Below are positions 1-7,707 of a stretch of DNA of 64,000 nt, in pieces (the first letter of the stretch is position 1; each line of letters begins with the position of its first letter). Source of the stretch: Phenylobacterium glaciei. Its GTDB lineage: Bacteria > Pseudomonadota > Alphaproteobacteria > Caulobacterales > Caulobacteraceae. Position numbers and translations under genes: made by a program. The stretch covers positions 1,885,501 through 1,949,500 of the forward strand of contig NZ_JAGSGD010000001.1 of assembly GCF_016772415.1 (NCBI RefSeq). Direction: 5' to 3'. The notes under the pieces were generated by a model. The model saw nothing but the letters and a program-made list of their open reading frames with translations. It made no database searches and was not told the DNA's origin.

Positions 1-221
1 TCGCCGGTGGTGATGATTCCGGCGTGCGACCACACCGGAACCCCGCGCCACTTCCACTCCTCGACCACGGCGGGGTCGGCCTGGCGGATGAGGTCGCGGA
101 GCCGCGCGAGCATCTCGCCGCGCCAGTCGCCCAGATCCTTGATCCGCGCATCGATGAGCTGGGAGGGGGTGCTTCCTTCGTCCTCGGTCTGATCACCTCC
201 ATCGGCCTTCGTGGTCGCCAT
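1..221 (-). CDS. DUF1801 (YdhG-like) domain protein, 3' end outside the window
   Basis: The reading frame begins at ATG 219-221 and runs off the left edge, so about 73 N-terminal residues are visible. The visible text (ending in residues such as EEWKWRGVPVWSHAG) matches the DUF1801 family as I remember it: small proteins of unknown biochemical role related to the iron-chaperone-like frataxin fold. It starts 5 bases after the stop of the small membrane protein and is the fourth gene of a tight minus-strand run ArsR, SRPBCC, membrane protein, DUF1801. DUF1801 and AHSA1/SRPBCC genes often share ArsR-controlled operons, which fits. The family call rests on the N-terminal third only. Confidence 0.7.
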   Translation of the reverse strand, partial: MATTKADGGDQTEDEGSTPSQLIDARIKDLGDWRGEMLARLRDLIRQADPAVVEEWKWRGVPVWSHAGIITTG

Positions 222-226
222 CGCTT

Positions 227-484
227 TCACTCCGATCCGCCGGCGGGCCGCTGGGCGCGCCACCTGGCGGCATAGGGCAGCACGAACATGTACAGGCCCG
301 TGAGCAGCAGCAAGATGAGCGGCAGGAGCGCCGAGAGCCCAACCCACAGGTTGGGTTTGGCCTGCTTCAGGACGAAGATGGCGACGATGTTGGCGGTGAC
401 GCCCGCCGTGAAGGCAATGCACACCCAACGGTGAACCTGTCGAATCCAGGTGTTCAAGTCCGATCTCCTCTGGAGGCGCGCCAT
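227..484 (-). CDS. Small two-helix membrane protein, hypothetical
   Basis: This 85-residue protein has an Arg-rich, cytoplasmic-looking N-terminus followed by two hydrophobic segments at about residues 18-40 and 46-72, then a basic tail. I do not recognise a named family; general resemblance is to small conserved membrane proteins carried with SRPBCC/ArsR genes. It lies 9 bases downstream of the SRPBCC stop and is very probably cotranscribed with it. No enzymatic residues stand out. Role unknown. Confidence 0.6.
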   Translation of the reverse strand: MARLQRRSDLNTWIRQVHRWVCIAFTAGVTANIVAIFVLKQAKPNLWVGLSALLPLILLLLTGLYMFVLPYAARWRAQRPAGGSE

Positions 485-493
485 GGACCGACC

Positions 494-904
494 CTAGTCG
501 GCCCGCGCCAGCACCTGCTCCAATCCGTCGAAGAACCGCGGCCACCCGGCCGTGGCGCCCCTGTAGGCCTGCTGTTGATCGGGCCGGAAGCCAACCTGCT
601 CCATCCGCAGATGGGTCCCGGTGCTGGTGGGGGTGAGGGTCCAGGTGACCACGCTCTCCAGACCCATAGCGTCCCAGCTATAGGAGAGCGTCTTGTTCGG
701 CTCGAGCGTCCGCACCTGGCAGTCTACGGCGCCCCAGTTCGCGCTGAGCTTGAAGCTGTGGCCCACGACGGGCTTGAAGTCGGTCTTCATGAGCCAGTCC
801 TCGATCAGGTGCGGTTGGGTGAGCGCGCGCCAGATCTTTTCCGGCGGATAGGCGATCTCGCGCTCGACGACGACGGAAAGCCTTTCGTTGGCGGCGCTGG
901 TCAT
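494..904 (-). CDS. SRPBCC (AHSA1/START-like) domain protein
   Basis: The protein has 136 residues, the usual length of an AHSA1-type SRPBCC protein. The N-terminal strand with the PPEKIWRALTQPHLIEDWL pattern is the typical first strand and helix of the family (residues about 17-37), and the C-terminal part WPRFFDGLEQVL forms the expected long closing helix. These proteins bind hydrophobic ligands in a helix-grip cavity; the ligand here is unknown. Its start ATG overlaps the stop of the upstream ArsR gene in an ATGA junction, so translation is probably coupled. The pairing of ArsR regulator and SRPBCC protein recurs at 31.4-32.2 kb in this same window. Confidence 0.85.
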   Translation of the reverse strand: MTSAANERLSVVVEREIAYPPEKIWRALTQPHLIEDWLMKTDFKPVVGHSFKLSANWGAVDCQVRTLEPNKTLSYSWDAMGLESVVTWTLTPTSTGTHLRMEQVGFRPDQQQAYRGATAGWPRFFDGLEQVLARAD

Positions 905-1224
905 TGGTCCATCCTTTTCAGCAGGTCTTCCAGGTCATCGAACCGGCTTTCCCAGAACCCGGCCATCTGGCTGGTCCAGTCGACCAGGGGCGCCAGAGCG
1001 TCGAGTTGGGCGCTGTAATGGGTTTGGCGGCCTTCGTGGCGGTCGCGCACCAGGCCGGCCCGCCTCAGCACCCCCAGGTGTTTGGAGACGGCCGGTTGCG
1101 AGACCCCGGCCTGGGCTGTCAGGGCCCCCACGGTCTGTTCGCCCTCGCGGCACAGCCGTTCGAAGAGAGCCCGCCGGGTGGGATCGGCGAGGGTTCTGAA
1201 GAGGACGTCCTGCGCGGTCGTCAT
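901..1224 (-). CDS. ArsR-family winged-helix transcriptional regulator
   Basis: This 107-residue protein has the compact ArsR/SmtB layout: an N-terminal helix (LFRTLADPTRRALFERL, residues about 9-25), the recognition helix region with SQPAVSKHLGVLRRAGLV at about residues 42-59, and a wing containing GRQTHY. The metal-binding ELCVCDL cysteine motif of true ArsR/SmtB sensors is absent, which places it with the metal-independent subgroup that controls neighbouring SRPBCC genes. It heads the minus-strand operon down to position 1. An inverted repeat directly upstream (1243-1266) is the likely operator, so autorepression is expected. Confidence 0.88.
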   Translation of the reverse strand: MTTAQDVLFRTLADPTRRALFERLCREGEQTVGALTAQAGVSQPAVSKHLGVLRRAGLVRDRHEGRQTHYSAQLDALAPLVDWTSQMAGFWESRFDDLEDLLKRMDQ

Positions 1225-1242
1225 GTCGGATCGATAACCTCG

Positions 1243-1266
1243 TGGCTATGGATTAATGTATAGCCA
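1243..1266. promoter_or_regulatory. Inverted repeat upstream of arsR-type gene, candidate operator
   Basis: TGGCTAT at 1243-1249 and ATAGCCA at 1260-1266 are perfect 7-base inverted arms separated by 10 bases, 19 bases upstream of the regulator's start codon. ArsR-family proteins bind dyads of this size. A comparable dyad sits at the other ArsR gene in this window. Confidence 0.5.
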
Positions 1267-1422
1267 TCGAGATATGTGTCGGTCAAGCACCGTCTGGAAC
1301 TTGGCCTCTGCACCATGGCGAAGCCGAGCCGCCGCGCCGGGAACGGGCAGGGCTCGCATACCCGAAGGGCTATGCGTAAGGCGTTGGTCTGAAGAGGTCG
1401 GCGCCGGCTTGCGACGCCGGGA

Positions 1423-2223
1423 TCAAGCGCCGCCGTTCCGGCGGACCAGCTTCTTGACGTCGTCGTACATGTCGTTTTGCTGGCTTTCGGAGGTCGATTT
1501 CACGATGGCCACCGTGATCGGCCCGGTCTTGGGGCCTGAGGCCTCGTAGCCCAGATATTTGTAGCCGCCCGACAGGTCACTGCCCGCATAGATGAAGGTG
1601 GCGCGCATGCCGCGCTTCACCCGCGACAGGGCTTCGCCGCGCAGGCGGACGTCCCGGTACAGCTTGATGGTGGCCGTGGAGTTGTCGCCGTCGGCGTCGA
1701 TGTGGATGGGGCCGACATGGACATCGGCCTTGTCGCCGTCAGCCTTGATGTGCAGGCCGGGGAAGTCGACCTGGGTGCGCTCGCTGCCGTCTTCGTTATC
1801 CTCAACCTTAGCCTGGATCGTCGGGTGGTCACCCTTCACCTCGCCAGCCTCGGCGGCCGCGTCGATCTTGGCGTCGGCGCGGGCTTCGGCCTCGACGCGC
1901 GCGGCTTCCGCCGACGTACCGGCCGTGGCCAAATTGGCCTTGTCGGCGCTGGAGGCGCCGATGGGCTTGCCGCCGAGGGCCTTCAACTCAGCCTCCAGCG
2001 AGGCCAGGGTCGCCATGGCGCTTCCCTTCACGGCCATGCGGGTCAGGGTCACCTCCGCGCCGTCGCTTTCGCGGTAGATGCAGCTTTGTCCGTTGGCGGC
2101 GGCGCTCACCAGGGTCAAGCCGCCCTCGTTGTGGGGGCAGTCCAGTTTGGCGGAAACGGTGGCGGGTCTCTGACAGGCGGCGAGCGCCAGGGCCGAGGCG
2201 GCCAGCAACAGCAGGGTCTTCAT
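1423..2223 (-). CDS. Outer-membrane-type lipoprotein, hypothetical, Ala/Glu-rich
   Basis: I choose the ATG at 2221-2223 because the product then begins with a classic lipoprotein signal (MKTLLLLAASALALAAC) with lipobox LAAC and Cys at residue 16; the longer frame upstream would bury it and lacks a ribosome binding site. The 266-residue protein continues with an Ala/Glu-rich middle region (about residues 80-130), then a segment of alternating charged repeats rich in Asp and His (DGDKADVHVGPIHIDADG), and ends with a basic tail. I do not recognise the family. GGAG 12 bases upstream of the start lies in the 3' arm of a terminator hairpin (see 2227-2273), which may limit translation. Confidence 0.7.
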   Translation of the reverse strand: MKTLLLLAASALALAACQRPATVSAKLDCPHNEGGLTLVSAAANGQSCIYRESDGAEVTLTRMAVKGSAMATLASLEAELKALGGKPIGASSADKANLATAGTSAEAARVEAEARADAKIDAAAEAGEVKGDHPTIQAKVEDNEDGSERTQVDFPGLHIKADGDKADVHVGPIHIDADGDNSTATIKLYRDVRLRGEALSRVKRGMRATFIYAGSDLSGGYKYLGYEASGPKTGPITVAIVKSTSESQQNDMYDDVKKLVRRNGGA

Positions 2224-2226
2224 AAC

Positions 2227-2273
2227 AAAAAAGGGCTCCGATCCCGTTCGCATGGAACGGTGACCGGAGCCCT
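2227..2273 (-). terminator. Rho-independent terminator of the MoxR gene, overlapping the lipoprotein's ribosome binding site
   Basis: Read on the minus strand, a 9-bp stem (2265-2273 with 2232-2240) encloses a second 6-bp stem (2255-2260 with 2244-2249) and is followed by a run of six T. It lies 31 bases after the MoxR stop codon and 4 bases before the lipoprotein ATG. The GGAG expected to serve the lipoprotein gene is inside the distal arm. Confidence 0.7.
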
Positions 2274-2303
2274 CGGTTTGGTCGAGTGAATTCGTCGTAA
2301 GCG

Positions 2304-3179
2304 TTATTGACCCGGACGCGAACCCGCACCTTCGCGGCGGGCCAGGAAGGCCAGGCGCTCGAACAGGTGCACGTCCTGCTCGTTCTTCAGCAAGGCGCCG
2401 TGCAGCGGCGGGATCAGCTTGGTGGGATCCTTCTCGGCCAGGGCCGCCGCGTCGATGTCCTCGACCATCAGCAGCTTCAGCCAGTCGAGCAGTTCCGACG
2501 TGGAGGGCTTCTTCTTCAGGCCCGGCACCTTGCGCATGTCGTAGAAGATGCGCAGGGCCTCAGCGACCAGCTTCTGCTTGATGCCGGGATAGTGGACTTC
2601 GACGATCTCGTTCATCGTCTCGGCTTCCGGGAAGCGAATGTAGTGGAAGAAGCAGCGGCGCAGGAAGGCGTCCGGCAGTTCCTTCTCGTTGTTGGAGGTG
2701 ATGATCACGATCGGCCGGACCTCAGCCTTGATCGTCTCATTGGTCTCGTAGACGTAGAATTCCATCCGATCGAGTTCCTGCAGCAGGTCGTTCGGGAACT
2801 CGATGTCGGCCTTGTCGATCTCATCGATCAGCAGGACGGGGCGCTTGTCGGCGGTGAAGGCCTCCCAGAGCTTGCCCTTCTTGATGTAGTTCTTCACGTC
2901 CTTGACGCGCTCGTCGCCCAGCTGGCTGTCGCGCAGGCGGGTGACGGCGTCGTACTCGTACAGGCCCTGGTGCGCCTTGGTGGTGGACTTGATGTGCCAG
3001 GTGATCATCTCGGCGCCGAGCGCCTTGGCGATCTCAAAGGCCAGGACGGTCTTGCCGGTGCCGGGCTCACCCTTGATCAGCAGCGGACGCTCAAGCGCGA
3101 TGGCGGCGTTGACGGCCACCTTGAGGTCTTCGGTGGCGACGTAATTGTCGGTGCCTTCAAAACGCTGACGCTCGCTCAT
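2304..3179 (-). CDS. MoxR-family AAA+ ATPase
   Basis: The 291-residue protein carries Walker A GEPGTGKT at residues 37-44, Walker B VLLIDE at about 115-120, and sensor 1 in VIITSNNEKELPDAFLRRC, the standard MoxR/RavA order. MoxR ATPases act as chaperones that help assemble or activate partner complexes, typically together with a von Willebrand factor A protein. No VWA gene is adjacent here; downstream lies a lipoprotein behind a terminator, so the gene appears monocistronic. In many alphaproteobacteria a CoxE-like VWA gene follows this ATPase; if so, that partner is encoded elsewhere. Family assignment is firm, partner and substrate are unknown. Confidence 0.9.
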   Translation of the reverse strand: MSERQRFEGTDNYVATEDLKVAVNAAIALERPLLIKGEPGTGKTVLAFEIAKALGAEMITWHIKSTTKAHQGLYEYDAVTRLRDSQLGDERVKDVKNYIKKGKLWEAFTADKRPVLLIDEIDKADIEFPNDLLQELDRMEFYVYETNETIKAEVRPIVIITSNNEKELPDAFLRRCFFHYIRFPEAETMNEIVEVHYPGIKQKLVAEALRIFYDMRKVPGLKKKPSTSELLDWLKLLMVEDIDAAALAEKDPTKLIPPLHGALLKNEQDVHLFERLAFLARREGAGSRPGQ

Positions 3180-3314
3180 AATTGGGCTCCCCAGGGGCGG
3201 GCGTAAAAAGACGCTCGCGCTCGAACAAATGTTTCAACCTGCGGCCAACCTAAAGGGACAGCCGCGACATTCAAGCGGCATGAACGTCGCGCCCGGCGCT
3301 AATTGGCGTTCTGG

Positions 3315-3650
3315 CTAATCCTCACGCCGCGTCACCGAAAGCGGGTCGGAGGCCGGAAAGCTCTCCTTCAGCCCCTCGTCGATCCGCTTGTCGAGGTCGT
3401 CGTCGCTCTCGCCGGCGTGCACGACGAAGGGACCCTCGACATCGTCGGGGCCGGGTTCGTCGTCATTGTCGGCCAGCAGCTCGTCGTCTTGGTCGTCCTG
3501 CGGCTCATGGGTGACGTCCAGCACCTCGGCCAGTTCCTCGAACGTGCGCATCTCGCCGATCTGCTCGCGGTCGTCGAGATTGGTCTCGTCCATCGCCTCG
3601 GCCCGATCCTGGCCGTCAGGGGTATCCTCGAACTCGGTGGGGCCGGGCAT
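3315..3650 (-). CDS. Acidic conserved hypothetical protein
   Basis: The 111-residue product is extremely acidic (long Asp/Glu stretches between residues 20 and 85) and ends in a conserved-looking block DDDLDKRIDEGLKESFPASDPLSV. The FPASDPxS ending is common in short alphaproteobacterial proteins of unknown role. AGGAG stands 8 bases before the chosen ATG. No signal peptide or membrane segment is visible. No function is proposed. Confidence 0.65.
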   Translation of the reverse strand: MPGPTEFEDTPDGQDRAEAMDETNLDDREQIGEMRTFEELAEVLDVTHEPQDDQDDELLADNDDEPGPDDVEGPFVVHAGESDDDLDKRIDEGLKESFPASDPLSVTRRED

Positions 3651-3729
3651 GGGCTGAACTCCTAGGACGCCCGGAAAGGGCGTTCCACACTGGCCTTAAC
3701 CCCCGGCCAGCCTGCCCGTTCCGCCGCTT

Positions 3730-4458
3730 TCACCAGGCGATAGGCGTCCCGTCCCAGGCGAAGAACCCGCCGTTGTCGTCTGGTCCAAGGGTGTCCAGCA
3801 CCTCCAGCAGAGCCTGCGCCGAACGCTCCGGGGAGAAGAGGGCCTCGGCCGCCACGCCGCCCTGAAAGGGCGCGCTGAGGTCGGTGTCGACCGTGCCGGG
3901 GTGCAGGGCCACGCATAGGCCGAGCGGTCGGGTTCGCCGGTGCTCGATCGCCAGGGTGCGGATCAACATATTGAGGGCCGCCTTGGAGGCGCGGTAGCCG
4001 TACCAGCCACCCAGCCGGTTGTCGCCGATGCTGCCGACCCGAGCTGAGAGCGCGGCGAAGACGCTCGGCTGGTCGCGGGGCGTCAGGGGCAGGAAGTGCT
4101 TGGCGGCCAGGGCCGGTCCCGCGGCGTTGATGGCGAACAGGGCGGTGAGCGCGGCGAGGTCGAGGGATCGCATGGTCTTTTCCGGCGCCAGGCCCGGCCC
4201 GTGAAGCTGGCCCGTGGCCACCAGGATGCGGCGCGGCGCGCCGAGGCCTGCGGCATGCTTCGCGGCGCGGGCCAGGCTCTCCTCGTCCAGGATGTCGGCC
4301 TCGATCCAGGCTTGGCGCGGCGTGTCGACCCAGCCCTCGGGCCGCCGCCGGGAGATCGAGAGAACCAGATCATGGGCGGGGCTGTCGCCCAGACGTCGGG
4401 CAAGCGCCCGGCCAATCCCTCCGGAGCCGCCGATGACGATGGCCAGGCTCGCCGCCAT
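3730..4458 (-). CDS. Short-chain dehydrogenase/reductase (SDR)
   Basis: The 242-residue protein has the SDR nucleotide-binding motif GGSGGIG at residues 10-16 and the catalytic YxxxK as Y155-RAS-K159, with a Ser at about 138 in position to complete the triad. The Rossmann strand and the C-terminal PGTVDTDL segment also fit the family. It resembles the C-factor/CsgA-like subgroup of SDRs, but the substrate cannot be read from sequence. It begins one base after the DUF3429 stop and is the third gene of the FlmG-like operon, so a role in sugar or glycan metabolism is possible but not shown. Confidence 0.85.
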   Translation of the reverse strand: MAASLAIVIGGSGGIGRALARRLGDSPAHDLVLSISRRRPEGWVDTPRQAWIEADILDEESLARAAKHAAGLGAPRRILVATGQLHGPGLAPEKTMRSLDLAALTALFAINAAGPALAAKHFLPLTPRDQPSVFAALSARVGSIGDNRLGGWYGYRASKAALNMLIRTLAIEHRRTRPLGLCVALHPGTVDTDLSAPFQGGVAAEALFSPERSAQALLEVLDTLGPDDNGGFFAWDGTPIAW

Positions 4459-4459
4459 C

Positions 4460-4921
4460 TCAGCCCCGCAACAGGACCGCCCCGGCGACCAGGCCCACCA
4501 CGGCGCCGGCGGTCAGCAGGGTTCGCAGGGCGGCGTACCAGGACGGCAGGCCCAGGCTGCGCAGGTCCCAAACCAGATGGAAGGAGAGGGCTGCGGCCAG
4601 TCCCACCAGCTTCGCCGTCTGGGCCGCCGGCGGGAGCAGCAGCAGGGCCAGGCCCACGAGGGTCGGGATCATGGCCAGGGTGACGGTTGAGGCCCGAGGC
4701 TGGTCCTCGGCGACCGCGATCCCCCAGCGCGCGCCGCCCAGGAAGGAGAGGATAAGGCCGCCGTAGAGCGCCAGCCCGGTGGCCGCCAGCCTGGAGAGAT
4801 CCGGTGAAAGCAGGCCGACCAGCGGGGGCGCCAGGAAGGGCGCCAGCCCCAGTACGCCGTAGGTCAGGACGACGGGCGGGATCGCGCGGCGTGACCGGCC
4901 GGTGTCCGGTGGCGCCGTCAT
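4460..4921 (-). CDS. DUF3429 membrane protein
   Basis: I take the ATG at 4919-4921, which overlaps the stop of the upstream TPR-glycosyltransferase gene (ATGA). The resulting 153-residue protein has four or five hydrophobic segments and the block LILSFLGGARWGIA typical of DUF3429 inner-membrane proteins of unknown function. It is translationally coupled to the FlmG-like gene and followed directly by an SDR gene. A link to flagellin glycosylation is only contextual. Confidence 0.75.
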   Translation of the reverse strand: MTAPPDTGRSRRAIPPVVLTYGVLGLAPFLAPPLVGLLSPDLSRLAATGLALYGGLILSFLGGARWGIAVAEDQPRASTVTLAMIPTLVGLALLLLPPAAQTAKLVGLAAALSFHLVWDLRSLGLPSWYAALRTLLTAGAVVGLVAGAVLLRG

Positions 4922-6708
4922 GACCCGGCGAACTGCGTCAGGGCCTCGGCGACCTCGACCATCACCGCGTCCCATTGCTGGAAGCCCGGCGGCAGGAAGA
5001 CCCGCATCTGCGGATACCAGGGATAGTGGTCGGTCCCCACGCGGGGCCAGGCGCCCGGCGTGGAGATCAGCCAGCAGGGCGCACCGCAGGCCGCGCCGAT
5101 ATTGGAGGTGGCGTTGGCGAAGCCCACGGTCAGGTCGAGGGCGCAGGTCAGGGCCGCCAGGTCGTCCAGGTCCTTCTTCAGGTCGATGCCGGGCGGCGTC
5201 CAGATGTCTACCCCCAGCTCGCGGCGCGCCTGCTCGATCTCCTGCGCGCAGTCGCCGTACTGCAGGTTGACGAAGCAGACGCCCTGTGTGGCCAGGATCG
5301 GGGCCCATTGTTCGAAGGGCGAGAAGAAGCGGTGACGGCCGGCGCTGGCGACAGCGCTTTTCCAGAGCAGACCGACCTTCTTGCCGGCCGGCGCGGAGGT
5401 CAGCACCTCTCGCCAGTGGGCCACGCGGGCCGGATCGGCGGTCAGGAACCGTTCGCGCCGTGGAAAGTCGCTCACCGCGCGGCGGAACTGGCGCAGCAGC
5501 GAGCCCATGGGGACGCAGAGGTCGACGCTCTCCAGACGCCCGGCCATGAACGGCACGGTCCGCATCGAGCGCCCTTCGTGGGTGAAGGTGGCGTGGGCGC
5601 CCACCTCTGCGGTGGGGAAGGACCGCTGGAAAAGGGGTATCAGTCGGGGCTCGACAGCGATGGTCAGCCTGCCCTCCGGCCCCAGGGCCTCGACCACGTC
5701 AGGCAGCAGGTTTGCGAACAGGATCTCGTCGCCCAGGCCCTGCTCGCCGATCACCAGCAGCGACTTGCCGGTCAGGTGGTCGCCGGGCGTCCAGAGCGGG
5801 CGGTCGGTGATGAACTGGGTGGAGTCGGCGAACTGGGGGTGCAGCCGCGCCTCGTAGTCGTCCCAGCCCTCGCCGATGCGGCCCAGGTTGATCAGGATGG
5901 TGGAGCGCGACAGGCGCATCATCTGGCGCTCGGATTCGAGCGTCACCTGGGCCAGGGCGGCCTCGCAGTCGACGAGGGAGGCCTCGATCTCGCCGATGGC
6001 CATCTTCATGTTGCCGCGGTTGTAGCGGGCCTTGGCCAGGCTCTCGTCCTGCCGCAGAGCCTCGTCGAAGAAGATCAGGGCGTTCAACGGGTCGCCCTGT
6101 TCGGCCATCACGGTGCCCAGGGTGTTCCAGACCATCGGATGGCTGGGGTCCTTGGTCAGGGCGCTCTTTAGCACCGCGATGGCCTCGTCGAACCGGCTTT
6201 GGCTACGCAGGGCGCAGGCCAGGTTGTTGGCGCCTTCCGGATGGTCGGGGAAGCGGGCCAGGAAGTGGCGGAACAGCTGCTCGGCCACGGGGGTCTGCCC
6301 CAGCCGGAAGGCCAGCCGGCCCAGGTTGTTGGCCAGTTCGGCATGGTCTGGGAGGAGGGCGATCGCCGCCTCGTAGCAGGTGATGGAGCCTTTGAAGTCG
6401 CCGGCCATCTCCCGGGCGATGGCCAGCATGTACCAGGCGAACCCGCTCCGCTCGTCCTGCTCCAGGGCCTTGATCGCCCATTCGGCACCGCGCTGGTGGT
6501 CTTCCTTGCGCAGGGCGTTCACCGCGCTCTGCAGCAGGGGCTGCACCGCCAAGGCCTTCAGCTCACCGATGGCGGCGTTGAGCTTGTTGAGCGCGGTGCG
6601 GTCGGCCCCCGATCCCATGGCCTCGGCCGACAGCCGCGCCGGGGTCGGCGCCGTCCGTGACTCAAGCGCGAGCGGCGATGTGGCGGTGGGCTTGGCCGAA
6701 CGCGGCAT
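4918..6708 (-). CDS. flmG: TPR-glycosyltransferase, FlmG-like flagellin glycosyltransferase
   Basis: The 596-residue protein has a proline/alanine-rich N-terminus, about six tetratricopeptide repeats (residues about 60-285), and a GT-B-like catalytic half (about 300-596) opening with LLVIGEQGLGDEILFANLLPD. This TPR plus GT architecture and its place beside flbT-flaF match Caulobacter FlmG, which binds flagellin through the TPRs and transfers a nonulosonic acid sugar. It is divergent from flbT, sharing a 245-base intergenic region. The nonulosonic-acid synthesis genes (flmA-H/neuB-like) are not in this window. The symbol is by homology of architecture and context; the alternative is a generic TPR-GT acting on another protein. 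Confidence 0.72.
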   Translation of the reverse strand: MPRSAKPTATSPLALESRTAPTPARLSAEAMGSGADRTALNKLNAAIGELKALAVQPLLQSAVNALRKEDHQRGAEWAIKALEQDERSGFAWYMLAIAREMAGDFKGSITCYEAAIALLPDHAELANNLGRLAFRLGQTPVAEQLFRHFLARFPDHPEGANNLACALRSQSRFDEAIAVLKSALTKDPSHPMVWNTLGTVMAEQGDPLNALIFFDEALRQDESLAKARYNRGNMKMAIGEIEASLVDCEAALAQVTLESERQMMRLSRSTILINLGRIGEGWDDYEARLHPQFADSTQFITDRPLWTPGDHLTGKSLLVIGEQGLGDEILFANLLPDVVEALGPEGRLTIAVEPRLIPLFQRSFPTAEVGAHATFTHEGRSMRTVPFMAGRLESVDLCVPMGSLLRQFRRAVSDFPRRERFLTADPARVAHWREVLTSAPAGKKVGLLWKSAVASAGRHRFFSPFEQWAPILATQGVCFVNLQYGDCAQEIEQARRELGVDIWTPPGIDLKKDLDDLAALTCALDLTVGFANATSNIGAACGAPCWLISTPGAWPRVGTDHYPWYPQMRVFLPPGFQQWDAVMVEVAEALTQFAGS

Positions 6709-6767
6709 GAACCGGGGTCCTTCGAGTCGATAGGGCAGGATATCGGCTCAGATACAGGCGTTCATGG

Positions 6768-6783
6768 TTAATCTGGCGCTAAG
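6768..6783 (+). promoter_or_regulatory. Candidate CtrA box between flmG-like and flbT
   Basis: TTAA at 6768-6771, seven bases, then CTAAG at 6779-6783 is an imperfect match to the CtrA consensus TTAA-N7-TTAAC. It lies in the divergent flmG/flbT intergenic region, where CtrA control of class II flagellar genes would be expected. The second half matches at only three positions, so this is tentative. Confidence 0.3.
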
Positions 6784-6953
6784 CCCGGATCGGGGCGGGA
6801 CTTTCCGCCGCATAGGTCGCATCCCGTCGCAAGGCGTCGTTAACCTACATGCGGTTATGCGTCCTAGGTCCCGGAACGAAGGTTTCGCCTCCGGGGCAGG
6901 CCAGTTCAGGAATTCGCGTCTCTAAGGCGCAGGTTGTTCGGAGGAAACGCGTC

Positions 6954-7376
6954 GTGCCGCTGAAATTGTCGCTGAAACCCGGCGAGAAATTCGTGCTCAA
7001 CGGCGCAGTCGTCCAGAACGGCGACCGCCGTGGAGTCCTGATTCTCCAGAACAAAGCCTCTGTCCTTCGAGAGAAGGACATCATGCAGCAAGAAGAAGTC
7101 ACCACGCCGGCGCGCCGAATCTACTTCCCGGTGATGATGATGTACCTCGATGAGACCGGCGCCGCCCGCTACTACGACGAATTCGTTCACCGCCTCACCG
7201 AGTTCATGGGCGTGATTCGGAACCCCGCCGTGTTGTCGGAGTGCGTGGCGATCTCAAAGCACTGCATGGAACGGGAATACTACAAGGCGCTGATGCTCTG
7301 CCGAAAGCTCATAGAGTACGAAGATCAGAGGTTGGGGACGAATGTCGCTTCGAGCGTACCAGCAGACCGCGGCTAG
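6954..7376 (+). CDS. flbT: Flagellin synthesis repressor FlbT
   Basis: FlbT binds the 5' leader of flagellin mRNA and lowers its translation and stability until the hook is complete. The 140-residue product ([18 protein letters not shown] at the start, [13 protein letters not shown] in the middle) is recognisable FlbT of normal length. I choose the GTG at 6954 because GGAGG stands 9 bases upstream and this start gives the canonical N-terminus; the longer frame back to 6849 adds residues the family lacks. Its last 35 bases overlap flaF, implying translational coupling of the two antagonistic regulators. Confidence 0.93.
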   Translation: MPLKLSLKPGEKFVLNGAVVQNGDRRGVLILQNKASVLREKDIMQQEEVTTPARRIYFPVMMMYLDETGAARYYDEFVHRLTEFMGVIRNPAVLSECVAISKHCMEREYYKALMLCRKLIEYEDQRLGTNVASSVPADRG

Positions 7377-7707
7377 GGCAGAGACCTCCCGGGAGACGGA
7401 GTATCGTCTCTTCGGCCAGGTCACGCGCGCCCTCATGGAGGCGGCCAAGCTCGATCCCTCGGATCTGGGCGGCCGCATGGACGCGCTCGATTGGAACCGC
7501 CGCATGTGGTCGGCCTTCGCCACCGACTGTGGCGCGCCGGAAAACGCGCTGCCCGAAACGCTGCGCGCCTCCATCATTTCGCTGGCCATCTGGGTCGGCA
7601 AGCACACCAGCCTGGTCATCCGTGGCCAGGACGACATCCAGGACCTGATCGAGATCAATCGCATGATCATGCAGGGTCTCAGCGGCGGTGCAGCCGAGGC
7701 CGCCTGA
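7342..7707 (+). CDS. flaF: Flagellar biosynthesis regulator FlaF
   Basis: FlaF is the positive counterpart of FlbT: it binds flagellin as a secretion chaperone and is needed for flagellin synthesis. The 121-residue protein shows the family pattern [27 protein letters not shown] near the N-terminus and [12 protein letters not shown] near the C-terminus, at normal length. It begins inside the end of flbT. It is followed by a 657-base region leading to the giant repeat gene, so it closes the short flbT-flaF operon. Confidence 0.93.
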   Translation: MSLRAYQQTAARAETSRETEYRLFGQVTRALMEAAKLDPSDLGGRMDALDWNRRMWSAFATDCGAPENALPETLRASIISLAIWVGKHTSLVIRGQDDIQDLIEINRMIMQGLSGGAAEAA

